A stretch of 39,580 nt of DNA from Streptomyces sp. UW30 (GTDB taxonomy: Bacteria; Actinomycetota; Actinomycetes; Streptomycetales; Streptomycetaceae), in NCBI RefSeq assembly GCF_008042075.1, contig NZ_RDBN01000033.1, forward strand, positions 68,265-107,844. The letters run 5' to 3'. The position numbers and the translations under genes are program-made. The notes beneath the pieces were generated by a model. It saw nothing but the letters and a program-made list of their open reading frames with translations, ran no database searches and was not told the origin of the DNA. Shown piece by piece: positions 32,351 to 39,580 of this stretch (position 1 is the stretch's first letter; every line of letters begins with the position of its first letter).

Positions 32351-33288
32351 TGGACGCCCTTGCAGGACTGTTGGAGGGTCCACGTGCCCGTGGCGCCTTC
32401 ATGATCCGCGCGTGTTTCGAGCCGCCGTGGTCCATCCGCATCGAGGACCGGGCCCCGCTCACCGTCATGGTCATGGTTCGCGGGGAGGCCTGGGTGCTCC
32501 CGGACCGGGGCGAGCGGATCCGGCTGCGCCCCGGCGACCTCGCCATCGCCCGCGGCCCGGACCCCTACACCTGCGCCGACGACCCCGGCACCGCGCCACA
32601 GGCCCTGATCCTGCCGGGCGCCGAGTGCCACTACCCCGACGGGCGCTCCCTCAGCGGCTCCATGGACCTCGGCGTGCGCACCTGGGGCGACCGGCTCGAC
32701 GGCTCGGCCGTGATGCTGATCGGTACGTATCTGTGGGACGGCGAGATCAGCGGGCGGCTGCTGAAGGCGTTGCCGCCGCTGCTGTCCCTCACGGCCGACG
32801 TGTGGAACTGCCCGCTCACCCCCTACCTCATGGACGAGATCGTCCGCGACGAACCCGGTCAGGAGGTCGTCCTGGACCGGCTGCTCGACCTGCTGGTCAT
32901 CGCCGCGCTCAGGGCCTGGTTCTCCCGGCCGGAGGCGGCGGCCCCGGCTTGGTACCAGGCGATGGCCGACCCGGTCGTCGGCCGTGTGCTGCGGCTCGTC
33001 CAGGACGACCCGGCCCTGCCCTGGACCGTTGCGTCGCTCGCCGCCAAGGCGGGGGTGTCGCGGGCCGCGCTGGCCCGTCGGTTCACCGAGCTGGTGGGGG
33101 AGCCGCCGATGACGTACCTCACGGGGTGGCGGATGGCGCTCGCGGCGGATGCGCTGCGTGATACCGACGACACGTTGGATGCCATTGCCCGGCACGTCGG
33201 CTACGGGAGCGCGTTTGCCCTGTCCAGTGCGTTCAAGAGGGTCTATGGGGTGAGTCCGCAGGAGCACCGGGGGCGGGTTTCGTTGTAG
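32350..33288 (+). CDS. AraC-family regulator with N-terminal cupin domain
   Basis: A 312-residue regulator. Residues 1-180 form a cupin-type sensing domain (RIRLRPGDLAIARGPDPYTC), and the C-terminal 100 residues hold two helix-turn-helices: WTVASLAAKAGVSRAALARR and DTLDAIARHVGYGSAFALSS with the terminal FKRVYGVSPQEHR, the AraC signature. It is divergent to the NmrA-like reductase, a common pairing in which the regulator activates the divergent redox gene. The next AraC gene lies 36 bases after its stop. Confidence 0.92.
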   Translation: MDALAGLLEGPRARGAFMIRACFEPPWSIRIEDRAPLTVMVMVRGEAWVLPDRGERIRLRPGDLAIARGPDPYTCADDPGTAPQALILPGAECHYPDGRSLSGSMDLGVRTWGDRLDGSAVMLIGTYLWDGEISGRLLKALPPLLSLTADVWNCPLTPYLMDEIVRDEPGQEVVLDRLLDLLVIAALRAWFSRPEAAAPAWYQAMADPVVGRVLRLVQDDPALPWTVASLAAKAGVSRAALARRFTELVGEPPMTYLTGWRMALAADALRDTDDTLDAIARHVGYGSAFALSSAFKRVYGVSPQEHRGRVSL

Positions 33289-33311
33289 CCCCGCTCCCCT
33301 GGAGGGGCGCT

Positions 33312-33325
33312 TACGCTGGCGTATG
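33312..33325 (+). promoter_or_regulatory. -10 element of a probable leaderless promoter (AraC gene 2)
   Basis: TACGCT at 33312-33317 is followed by seven bases and the GTG at 33325. It is the same hexamer as before the first AraC gene, and lies just after the stop of that gene. Confidence 0.4.
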
Positions 33326-34017
33326 TGTATGAGGAGCGGGCGTCCCGGGTCCTGGATGCCGTCGTCTGGACCAATACGCCGCCGGTCGGCGGCGCCGGAC
33401 GGGTGCTGCCCGACGGGTGCATGGATCTGCTCTGGCACGACGGGCGGCTGCTCGTCGCCGGGCCCGACACGCGTGCGTACGTCACCGCGGGGGAGTCGAG
33501 CAGCTGGGCGGGCGTCCGCTTCTCTCCCGGCACCGCTCCCGCCGTCCTGGGCGTACCGGCTCACGAGCTGCGCGACCGGCGGGTCGATCTCGCGGACCTG
33601 TGGCCGGCAGGGGACGTACGACGGCTGTGCGGCCGTATCGGTGCCGCCGCCGACCCGGTGACCGCCCTCGAAGACGTTGCGCTGGAGCGCGCCGCCGATG
33701 CCGAGCCGCCCGATCCGCTCCTGCGAGCCGTCGTGACCGCCCTCGACGCGGGTCGGCCCGTCGCCGTCACCGCCGATGAGCTCGGGCTCGGCGCCCGGCA
33801 GTTGCACCGCCGGTGTCTGAGCGCCTTCGGCTACGGTCCCAAGACGCTGGCCCGGATTCTGCGGCTGCAGCGGGCGCTCGCGCTGGCGCGGGGCGGAGTG
33901 GGCCTCGCGGACACGGCCGTGCGGGCCGGGTTCGCCGATCAGGCCCATCTGGCGCGGGACGTCAAGGAGTTGGCGGGTCTGCCGCTCGGTGAGCTACTCG
34001 GCCGGCGCGGCGGCTAG
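33325..34017 (+). CDS. AraC-family regulator, short form
   Basis: A 230-residue regulator with a shorter N-terminal domain ([41 protein letters not shown]), of the type seen in DUF6597-like AraC proteins, and a C-terminal HTH domain ([58 protein letters not shown]). The target is unknown. It overlaps the convergent VOC gene by 24 bases, so the pair shares a transcript end. It may regulate that VOC gene. Confidence 0.88.
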   Translation: MYEERASRVLDAVVWTNTPPVGGAGRVLPDGCMDLLWHDGRLLVAGPDTRAYVTAGESSSWAGVRFSPGTAPAVLGVPAHELRDRRVDLADLWPAGDVRRLCGRIGAAADPVTALEDVALERAADAEPPDPLLRAVVTALDAGRPVAVTADELGLGARQLHRRCLSAFGYGPKTLARILRLQRALALARGGVGLADTAVRAGFADQAHLARDVKELAGLPLGELLGRRGG

Positions 34018-34401
34018 CGGCGCGAACAGGTCGACGCCGTTGCCGTCCGGGTCGTGCACGGTGGCGTACCGCTGGCCCCAGAAGGCGTCCCACGGCTTGA
34101 GTTCGCCGTGGTGGCCGGCTTCCAGCAGTTCCTCGTACACCGCGTCCACCTCGGCCGGATCCGCGCACCGCAGTGCCAGCCCGGCGCGGCTGCCGCCCGT
34201 GGGCGCTCGCCACCCCGGGTGGAAGGACCGCACGGTCTCCTCGGTGTCGAGCAACAGGCGCAGCCCGCCGGGCAGTTCGGCCTCGGCGTGCGGCTCGCTC
34301 TCGGCGCCGGCGGGGAACGCGAAGCCGAGGCGACGGTAGAAGGCGACGGAGGCGGCCATGTCGGTGACGACGAGGCCGATGGCATCGAATCGTGGAGTCA
34401 T
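33994..34401 (-). CDS. VOC-superfamily (glyoxalase/bleomycin-resistance-like) protein
   Basis: A 135-residue protein with the glyoxalase fold: [20 protein letters not shown] at the start, a middle [10 protein letters not shown], and [21 protein letters not shown] near the end, the usual VOC metal-site strand with the final Asp-rich motif. VOC proteins can be dioxygenases, lyases or drug-sequestering dimers. The start at 34401 (MTPRFDA) fits the family; the upstream extension does not. It follows the TPR-like gene by 83 bases on the same strand and converges with the short AraC gene. Confidence 0.88.
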   Translation of the reverse strand: MTPRFDAIGLVVTDMAASVAFYRRLGFAFPAGAESEPHAEAELPGGLRLLLDTEETVRSFHPGWRAPTGGSRAGLALRCADPAEVDAVYEELLEAGHHGELKPWDAFWGQRYATVHDPDGNGVDLFAPLAAAPAE

Positions 34402-34484
34402 GCGGCCACCGTAGGCAGGGACCGGCCGGCCGGTCTTGAAGGAATCGGACACCACCTGCGCGCTCGCGTCCTTGCCGGCTCACC

Positions 34485-35462
34485 TCACTCGAAGGTCACC
34501 GCCCCCAGGGGCGTGTCCACCGTGAAGGAGATCCCCACCGGGCCCGCCGTGAGGTCGAGGTCCGTGCACAGTGCCGCCAGCAGGGGCCGGATCTCGTCCG
34601 GCTCGGGGGCGCTCGCGGTCAGGGACAGCAGGGGGGTGGTGCGTTGGCGTCCCTGGCGGACGCGGAGAGCGAACCGGAGGCCTCCCGGCTGCGCGAGGAG
34701 GCGGAGGAGGCGGGCCGCCGGTGGCGTCAGTTGGCGGGACAGCCACGTCGGGACGCCGCCCAGGAGGCGGAACAGGCGGCCCGCCTCCTCGCGCAGCCGG
34801 GAGGCCTCCGGTTCGCTCTCCGCGTCCGCCAGGGACGCCAACGCGGGCGCCGTGCCCACGAGATAGCCGAGCTCCTCCCGGATGCGGAGGGACTCGGCGA
34901 AGCCGTGCCGGGCCTCCGCCAACTCGCCGTCCCGCAGGGCCAGTCCGGCCAGATGACGCCAGGTGAAGGACAGCAGGAGCGGGTCGGCATGCGCCGTCGC
35001 ACCGGCATGGGCCCTGCGGTACGCGGCTCGCGCGGCCTGCGGCGAGTGCGCCAGGTTCTCCGCGAGGAGACCGCGGCGGAAGTCCAGGAGGGCGCGGCCC
35101 TGCGCCCCGGGAGCGATCAGCGCCGCCGCACGCCCCAGCGCGGCGCGCGCCTCGTCGGCCCGGTCGCGCACTGAGTGCAGCGTGGCGGCGTACGCAAGTT
35201 GCCCTCGTTCACAAGCGGCCGCACCCCGCTCGTCGTCACTGTGGGCGAGCGCCTCGGCCGTACGGAGCGCGTCCTCGGCCTCCTCCCAGCCCTGCTCGGT
35301 GTAGAGACAGCGCTCCACCAGCAGCGACGCCCGCTGGAGCGCGGCCGGTGCGGTCACCGGCTGCAGCAGGGCCGCCGCGTCCGCCCAGCAGGCGCGTGAG
35401 CGCAGCCGCCATACCGCGGTCTGGAGTGGATCGTCACCAGCGGTCGTTCCGTTACCAGACAT
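34485..35462 (-). CDS. TPR-like helical repeat protein with an internal inverted repeat
   Basis: A 325-residue protein whose first 250 residues are alternating short helices rich in Ala and Leu (ERCLYTEQGWEEAEDALRTA; AEARHGFAESLRIREELGYL), as in tetratricopeptide proteins. It has no HTH or enzyme motif I can see. The C-terminus (TDLDLTAGPVGISFTVDTPLG) is a beta-type segment. The residues encoded between about 34641 and 34844 include two stretches that are reverse complements of each other: the DNA 34641-34704 is the exact inverse of 34781-34844. The start at 35462 (MSGNGTTAGDD) fits the operon spacing from pucR; upstream extension is possible. Function unknown. Confidence 0.7.
   Translation of the reverse strand: MSGNGTTAGDDPLQTAVWRLRSRACWADAAALLQPVTAPAALQRASLLVERCLYTEQGWEEAEDALRTAEALAHSDDERGAAACERGQLAYAATLHSVRDRADEARAALGRAAALIAPGAQGRALLDFRRGLLAENLAHSPQAARAAYRRAHAGATAHADPLLLSFTWRHLAGLALRDGELAEARHGFAESLRIREELGYLVGTAPALASLADAESEPEASRLREEAGRLFRLLGGVPTWLSRQLTPPAARLLRLLAQPGGLRFALRVRQGRQRTTPLLSLTASAPEPDEIRPLLAALCTDLDLTAGPVGISFTVDTPLGAVTFE
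34641..34844. repeat. 64-bp perfect inverted repeat with a 76-bp spacer inside a coding sequence
   Basis: Positions 34641-34704 equal the reverse complement of 34781-34844 without a mismatch. Beyond the perfect part, the homology continues inward after a 9-bp difference (GAGGAGGCG present twice on the left arm, once on the right). Codon boundaries are kept in register on both strands, so the arm reads ALASLADAESEPEASRLREE on one strand and RLLAQPGGLRFALRVRQGRQ on the other. Such a perfect inverted arm is not expected from protein selection and points to a recent duplication by inversion or strand switching. Confidence 0.9.
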
Positions 35463-35629
35463 GGCGGTATACGCCACCTGCCCTCCCCGAGCACGCCATC
35501 GAGCTGTTGAGTGGTTGCGGCATCTCAGCACGAATCTCCGGGCTCGGCCAAGAGGGTGGGTGAAGGATTTCACAAAGTCGTGGGACAGCGGCGGCACTTC
35601 GTGTCATCCCGGCGGCGGGCCGGACGAGG

Positions 35630-37303
35630 TCAACTCATGCGCAATGCCAAGAAGAAATCCAGCTTGTCCTCCAGCCGGGACAGGTCCCGGCTCGTCAACT
35701 GCTCGATCCTGCCCACTCGGTAGCGCAGTGTGTTGACGTGCAGGTGAAGACGGGTCGCGCAGCGGGTCCACGAGCCGTCGCAGTCCAGGAAGGCTTCGAG
35801 CGTCGGGATCAGTTCCGCGCGGTGGCGGCGGTCGTAGTCGCGCAGGGGGTCCAGGAGGCGGGCGGTGAAGGCCCGTCGTACGTCGTCCGGGACGAAGGGC
35901 AGGAGGAGGACGTGCGAGGCCAGCTCCTGGTGGCCCGCCGCGCAGACCCGCCCGGGGCGCGCCGCCGCCACCCTGCGGGCATGCCGGGCCTCCTCCAGGG
36001 CGCCGCGCAGGCCCTCCGCCGAGTGCACCGCCGCGCTGACGCCGAGCGTGACGCGGCCGTCGCCGTCCAGGCCCGCGGAGAGCGGGGCCCGCACCGACTC
36101 CAGGAGCGCGTCGGCGAGGATGCCGGTCTCCGAGCCGTCGTGTTCCGAGGAGACCGCGGGGAGGGGGACCAGCGCGATGGCCTCGTCGCCCGTGTGGGCC
36201 ACCGCGATGCGGTCGGAGGGTTCGGGGCCCGTGGCGAGCGGGTCCACGAGGATCTCCTCCAGCAGGGACTGCGCGATCGGGCCCGCCTCGATGTCACCGT
36301 CCTCCCACTCGGCCCGGGCGACCACCACCTGCCAGTGCGGGGCCGCACCGAGACCCGGCAGCAGGACCGGTGCCGCGACCCTCAGGCGTGCGGCTATCTC
36401 CGCGGGTGCCGCGCCCGTCTGGACCAGTTCGAGGACCTCCTGCGCAAGACGGCGGCGGACCGTGCGCGCCGCGTCCCGGCGGTCCCGTTCGACCGCGATC
36501 AGCTGGGTGACGCCCTGCAGGAGGTCGAGCCGCTCCTCGGGCCAGTCGCTCGCGTCCGCCTCCACGGCCAGCAGCCAGTCCGACAGCAGCGTCTCGCGCA
36601 AGTCCCGCGAGCCCGGCGCTGAGCGGCCGCTGCTGCGGATCGGGAACAGGGAGTACGTCGCGGCGCCGAGGGTGATCCGGTGCGGGCCGCGGCGGCCCGT
36701 GCGGGCGGCCGTCAGATGCTCCGCCGCCAGCCGCGCGCACAGCTCGGCGGGCAGGGCGGGGCCCCCGACCTCCGAACCCGCGATGAGCCGGCCCGTCGGC
36801 GACAGCACCCACGCCCGCAGGTCCAGGTCCGAGCCGAGGAGGTCCAGGACCACGTCCGGGCCGCCGCCCGCCGGGCCCGAGGTCATCATCCGGCGGTGCC
36901 GGTCGACGACGGCCGCGAGGTCCCCGGCCCGCTCGCCGCTCACCTGCCGTACGACGTGCTCGGTGACCGTCGCGAACGCCACCGACTCGTGCACGGCGAA
37001 GAGCGGGAGGCGGTGGCGGGCGCAGGCCACCACCAGGTCGTCGGGTATGTCGCCGAGCTCGGCCTCACCGGCCGCCAGGGCCACCACGCCGGCCTGCACC
37101 AGAAGGTGCACGAAAGGGTCGGAGTCCGCCGCGTCGCGACGCCACGCCAGCCCGGTGAGCACCAGCTCACCGCCGGAGAGGTAGCGGCTGGGGTCCCTGA
37201 GGTCGGTGGTCATCACGCCGCGCACGGTGCGATCCAGCTCGTCCTCGCCGCCGAGCAGCTTGAGGCCCAGCGCGTCCGTTTCCAGCAGTGCGCGCAGCCG
37301 CAT
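35630..37303 (-). CDS. PucR-family transcriptional regulator
   Basis: A 557-residue regulator with the full PucR layout. The N-terminal PucR sensing domain (residues 1-130) includes RDPSRYLSGGELVLTGLAWR; the middle CdaR GGDEF-like part is degenerate; the C-terminal helix-turn-helix (from about 500) reads TRLHLHVNTLRYRVGRIEQL, the family's DNA-binding signature. PucR proteins control purine catabolism, and the divergent xanthine dehydrogenase operon 375 bases away is its natural target. The ATG at 37303 fits the family start. A CGAA..TCTAC motif is found in its promoter and again at 37497, both candidate PucR sites. Effector might be allantoin or a purine. Confidence 0.92.
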   Translation of the reverse strand: MRLRALLETDALGLKLLGGEDELDRTVRGVMTTDLRDPSRYLSGGELVLTGLAWRRDAADSDPFVHLLVQAGVVALAAGEAELGDIPDDLVVACARHRLPLFAVHESVAFATVTEHVVRQVSGERAGDLAAVVDRHRRMMTSGPAGGGPDVVLDLLGSDLDLRAWVLSPTGRLIAGSEVGGPALPAELCARLAAEHLTAARTGRRGPHRITLGAATYSLFPIRSSGRSAPGSRDLRETLLSDWLLAVEADASDWPEERLDLLQGVTQLIAVERDRRDAARTVRRRLAQEVLELVQTGAAPAEIAARLRVAAPVLLPGLGAAPHWQVVVARAEWEDGDIEAGPIAQSLLEEILVDPLATGPEPSDRIAVAHTGDEAIALVPLPAVSSEHDGSETGILADALLESVRAPLSAGLDGDGRVTLGVSAAVHSAEGLRGALEEARHARRVAAARPGRVCAAGHQELASHVLLLPFVPDDVRRAFTARLLDPLRDYDRRHRAELIPTLEAFLDCDGSWTRCATRLHLHVNTLRYRVGRIEQLTSRDLSRLEDKLDFFLALRMS

Positions 37304-37678
37304 TTCGTCGCCGCCGTTCTTTGTCTCGAAATCTACGATGAAGGGTGAAGGGTCTGTCGGGGCGGCCCGTACGGCGGGCCGATGAGCGGCGCCGGGCGGC
37401 GGTGCTCGTCGTCTTTCGGACGGTGTCCCAGGTCACAGGGCCGTGCCGGTTGTTTCCGGAGAAAGACGTGGAGGTTTCTGGTGACCTCTGTTCATACGAA
37501 TCTACAAGATGACCACCCTGGCCAGCCAACTCCTTCATGGTTTCCGTGACTGACCCTGGTGGAGTACGGCGCTGTGTACTGACGTCAATGCGCGTTAACA
37601 GCACGTGAACGAGCCGGGTTCGCCGGACCTGATCTGGCTCAAACCGTACGACCCCATGAGACGAGGAAGGAGCCGGTC
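37304..37678. promoter_or_regulatory. Divergent pucR-xanthine dehydrogenase control region
   Basis: A 375-base gap with no gene. Two similar motifs, CGAAATCTACGATGA (37327-37341) and CGAATCTACAAGATGA (37497-37512), point the same way. The first lies 24 bases before the pucR start, the second 167 bases before the dehydrogenase start. GGAAGGAG precedes the dehydrogenase ATG at 37679. The rest holds no feature I can identify. Confidence 0.55.
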
Positions 37679-38569
37679 ATGGACTTCCTTCGCCCCGCCA
37701 GCTGGGAGGAGGCGCTCGCCGCGAAGGCCGAGCACCCCACCGCTGTGCCGATTGCGGGTGGCACCGATGTGATGGTCGAGATCAACTTCGACCACCGCCG
37801 GCCCGAGTACCTCCTCGACCTCAACCGCATCCGCGACCTCGAAGAGTGGGAGGTCGGCGAGGAGAGCGTGCGACTGGGTGCCTCGGTGCCCTACGCCAAG
37901 ATCATGGAGCACCTGCGCGCAGAGCTGCCGGGTCTCGCCCTCGCCTCGCACACGGTCGCCTCCCCGCAGATCCGCAACCGCGGCGGCGTCGGCGGCAACC
38001 TCGGCACCGCCTCCCCGGCCGGCGACGCCCACCCCGCCCTCCTCGCGGCCGGCGCCGAGGTCGAGGTCGAGTCGGTGCGCGGCAGCCGCCGTATCCCGAT
38101 CGACGAGTTCTACACCGGCGTGAAGCGCAACGCGCTCGCCGCCGACGAACTCATCCGGGCCGTGCACATCAAGAAGGCCGACGGGCCGCAGCAGTACTCC
38201 AAGGTGGGGACCAGGAACGCCATGGTCATCGCGGTGTGCGCCTTCGGGCTCGCGCTGCACCCCGGGGCGCGGACCGTGCGGACCGGCATCGGCTCGGCCG
38301 CGCCCACACCCGTTCGGGCCAAGGCCGCCGAGGAGTTCCTGAACGCGGCACTCGAAGAGGGCGGCTTCTGGGACAACGGCAAGATCGTCACCCCGTCGGT
38401 CGCCAAGCAGTTCGCGGATCTGTGCTCCGGCGCCTGCAACCCGATCGACGACGTCCGGGGCACGGCGAGCTACCGCCGGCACGCGGTCGGCGTCATGGCC
38501 CGCCGGACGCTCACCTGGACCTGGGAGTCGTACCGCGGCGAGCGCCGCCCCACTGAAGGAGCCGCGTGA
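37679..38569 (+). CDS. Xanthine dehydrogenase FAD-binding subunit
   Basis: A 296-residue FAD subunit of a molybdenum hydroxylase, first of a three-gene operon. The FAD-binding loops are IAGGTDVMVEINFD near residue 25 and the classical RNRGGVGGNLGTASPAGDAHP near residue 100; the C-terminal half has GIGSAAPTPVRAKAAEEFLN. The complex oxidises hypoxanthine and xanthine to uric acid, passing electrons through 2Fe-2S centres to FAD and NAD+. A good ribosome binding site (GGAAGGAG) precedes it. The stop overlaps the next start. Confidence 0.95.
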   Translation: MDFLRPASWEEALAAKAEHPTAVPIAGGTDVMVEINFDHRRPEYLLDLNRIRDLEEWEVGEESVRLGASVPYAKIMEHLRAELPGLALASHTVASPQIRNRGGVGGNLGTASPAGDAHPALLAAGAEVEVESVRGSRRIPIDEFYTGVKRNALAADELIRAVHIKKADGPQQYSKVGTRNAMVIAVCAFGLALHPGARTVRTGIGSAAPTPVRAKAAEEFLNAALEEGGFWDNGKIVTPSVAKQFADLCSGACNPIDDVRGTASYRRHAVGVMARRTLTWTWESYRGERRPTEGAA

Positions 38570-39153
38570 TGCGTGTCAACTTCACTGTCAACGGACGTCC
38601 GCAGGAAGCCGACGACGTGTGGGAGGGCGAGTCCCTGCTGTACGTGCTGCGGGAGCGGATGGGGCTTCCCGGGTCCAAGAACGCCTGTGAGCAGGGCGAG
38701 TGCGGGTCCTGCACGGTCCGGCTCGACGGCGTGTCCGTGTGTTCGTGTCTCGTCGCCGCCGGGCAGGTCGAGGGCCGTGAGGTCGTGACCGTCGAGGGGC
38801 TCGCGGACTACGCCAAGCAGCGCGCGGAGCACGGCGGGTGCGCCACCGGTGCCTGCGGTACCTCGCTCCAGGACGCCCGGGCATGGGCGGCCAAGGGGCA
38901 GGACTCGCAGACAGGTGAGGGCACCGAGCTCTCCCCGGTCCAGCAGGCGTTCATCGACGCCGGCGCCGTCCAGTGCGGGTTCTGCACCCCGGGTCTGCTG
39001 GTCGCCGCCGACGAGATGCTGGAGAACAACCCGAACCCGAGCGACGCGGACATCCGCGAGGCCCTGTCGGGCAACCTGTGCCGCTGCACGGGCTACGAGA
39101 AGATCATGGACGCGGTCCGCCTCGCGGCCGCCCGGCAGGGAGAGGCGGTCTGA
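38569..39153 (+). CDS. Xanthine dehydrogenase 2Fe-2S subunit
   Basis: A 194-residue electron-transfer subunit with two [2Fe-2S] domains. The N-terminal plant-type cluster ligands are in CEQGECGSC (Cys40, Cys45, Cys48) and Cys60; the C-terminal helical cluster has VQCGFCTPG and LCRCTGYEKI. There is a linker of about 30 residues rich in Lys, Gln and Ser between them, a common Streptomyces feature. The ATG at 38569 shares one base with the preceding stop (TGATG), with AAGGAG 8 bases upstream; a GTG at 38566 is an alternative. It passes electrons from the molybdenum site to FAD. Confidence 0.95.
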   Translation: MRVNFTVNGRPQEADDVWEGESLLYVLRERMGLPGSKNACEQGECGSCTVRLDGVSVCSCLVAAGQVEGREVVTVEGLADYAKQRAEHGGCATGACGTSLQDARAWAAKGQDSQTGEGTELSPVQQAFIDAGAVQCGFCTPGLLVAADEMLENNPNPSDADIREALSGNLCRCTGYEKIMDAVRLAAARQGEAV

Positions 39154-39158
39154 GCAGC

Positions 39159-39580
39159 ATGCCCTCCCCCAAGCACGCAACCAGGATCGAGCAGGGCGGT
39201 ACCCCCGCCGGCGCTCCCACGAAGATGACCCAGGGTTCCCGGACCAAGGGCGGCATCGGTGAGTCCACGCTCCGCCCCGACGGAACCCTCAAGGTCACCG
39301 GCGAGTTCGCGTACTCGTCCGACATGTGGCACGAGGACATGCTCTGGGGGCAGATCCTCCGGTCCACCGTCGCGCACGCCGAGATCGTGTCCATCGACAC
39401 GGGCGAGGCCCTGGCGACGGCGGGTGTGTACGCCGTCATGACGTACGACGACCTGCCGACCGACGTGAAGAACTACGGCCTGGAGATCCAGGACACCCCG
39501 GTCCTCGCGCACGGCAAGGTACGCCACCACGGCGAGCCGGTGGCCATCGTCGCCGCCGACCACCCGGAGACGGCCCGCCG
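39159..39580 (+). CDS. Xanthine dehydrogenase molybdopterin-binding subunit, N-terminal fragment (cut by window edge)
   Basis: 140 codons are present. From about residue 30 the sequence is typical of the large molybdopterin subunit: GIGESTLRPDGTLKVTGEFA, MLWGQILRSTVAHAEIVSID, and KVRHHGEPVAIVAADHPETA. It catalyses the hydroxylation of purines. The ATG at 39159 lies 5 bases after the previous stop, with GGGAGAGG further upstream than usual. The first 25 residues (MPSPKHATRIEQGGTPAGAP and on) are unlike the rest of the family, and their DNA matches an intergenic repeat. An internal ATG at 39225 (MTQGSRTKGG) is an alternative start. The active site lies outside the window. Confidence 0.9.
   Translation, partial: MPSPKHATRIEQGGTPAGAPTKMTQGSRTKGGIGESTLRPDGTLKVTGEFAYSSDMWHEDMLWGQILRSTVAHAEIVSIDTGEALATAGVYAVMTYDDLPTDVKNYGLEIQDTPVLAHGKVRHHGEPVAIVAADHPETAR

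Noticed and set aside
34644..35174. Plus-strand ORF beginning ASLADAESEPEASRLREE inside the TPR-like gene
   Set aside because: It looks like a second copy of the TPR protein only because the inverted repeat puts the same codons on the opposite strand. The rest of that frame has no similarity to the family.
1..39580. Mobile element, phage, CRISPR array, secretion or defence system
   Set aside because: No transposase, integrase, phage structural gene, spaced repeat array, toxin-antitoxin pair or restriction gene was recognised in either strand. The only repeats are the intergenic element and the inverted repeat described.

Overview
The window is a piece of a Streptomyces (or very close actinomycete) chromosome. 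The base composition is very GC-rich, third codon positions are almost all G or C, several genes start with GTG or TTG, and almost every gene is of a family common in Streptomyces. No phage, plasmid, insertion sequence, CRISPR array, tRNA or rRNA was seen. Much of it is ordinary chromosomal metabolism, but a few regulatory and structural features stand out.

Layout. Positions 1-3001: the start of a YbaK/EbsC-type gene, an EamA exporter, a divergent LysR regulator and a phosphotransferase-fold protein. Positions 3170-6218: a three-gene sugar ABC importer (two permeases and a lipoprotein, no ATPase of its own). Positions 6240-8558: a macrolide/lincosamide resistance pair, an Erm-type 23S rRNA methyltransferase followed by a macrolide glycosyltransferase. 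The erm gene has a 255-base leader holding a small ORF and mutually exclusive RNA pairings that look like a translational attenuator; the glycosyltransferase has a perfect palindrome just before its start. Positions 8639-15196: an M43 metalloprotease, an MMPL exporter, DUF1697, a SnoaL/DUF4440-like protein, a PanE-type reductase and two small unknown proteins, separated by strong hairpin terminators.

Positions 15254-24688, all on the minus strand, form a complete assimilatory sulfur block. It runs from a recognisable actinobacterial leader peptide through sulfite reductase (sirA), a 59-residue double-CxxC protein, cysH, cysC, cysD and cysN, then a sulfonate/taurine-type ABC importer and a CbiX-type sirohydrochlorin chelatase. 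Sulfate is activated by CysDN, phosphorylated by CysC, reduced by CysH and then by SirA. CbiX would supply siroheme for SirA and the importer would bring in organic sulfur. Genes from sirA to cysN overlap by 4 bases or are 2 bases apart.

Positions 24778-37303 are a mixed region: GNAT acetyltransferase, a secreted protein, a GAF regulator, an AidB-like acyl-CoA dehydrogenase, a BrkB/YihY membrane protein, an NmrA-like reductase divergent from an AraC regulator, a second AraC regulator, a VOC protein, a TPR-like protein and a PucR regulator. The TPR-like gene contains a 64-bp perfect inverted repeat. The window ends in a xanthine dehydrogenase operon (FAD subunit, 2Fe-2S subunit, start of the molybdopterin subunit) divergent from pucR, pointing to regulated purine catabolism.

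The most rewarding targets are the erm leader, the inverted repeat in the TPR-like gene, the repeat-derived N-terminus of the molybdopterin subunit, the sulfur leader peptides and a set of promoters spaced for leaderless mRNAs. No wholly new multi-gene system was identified.
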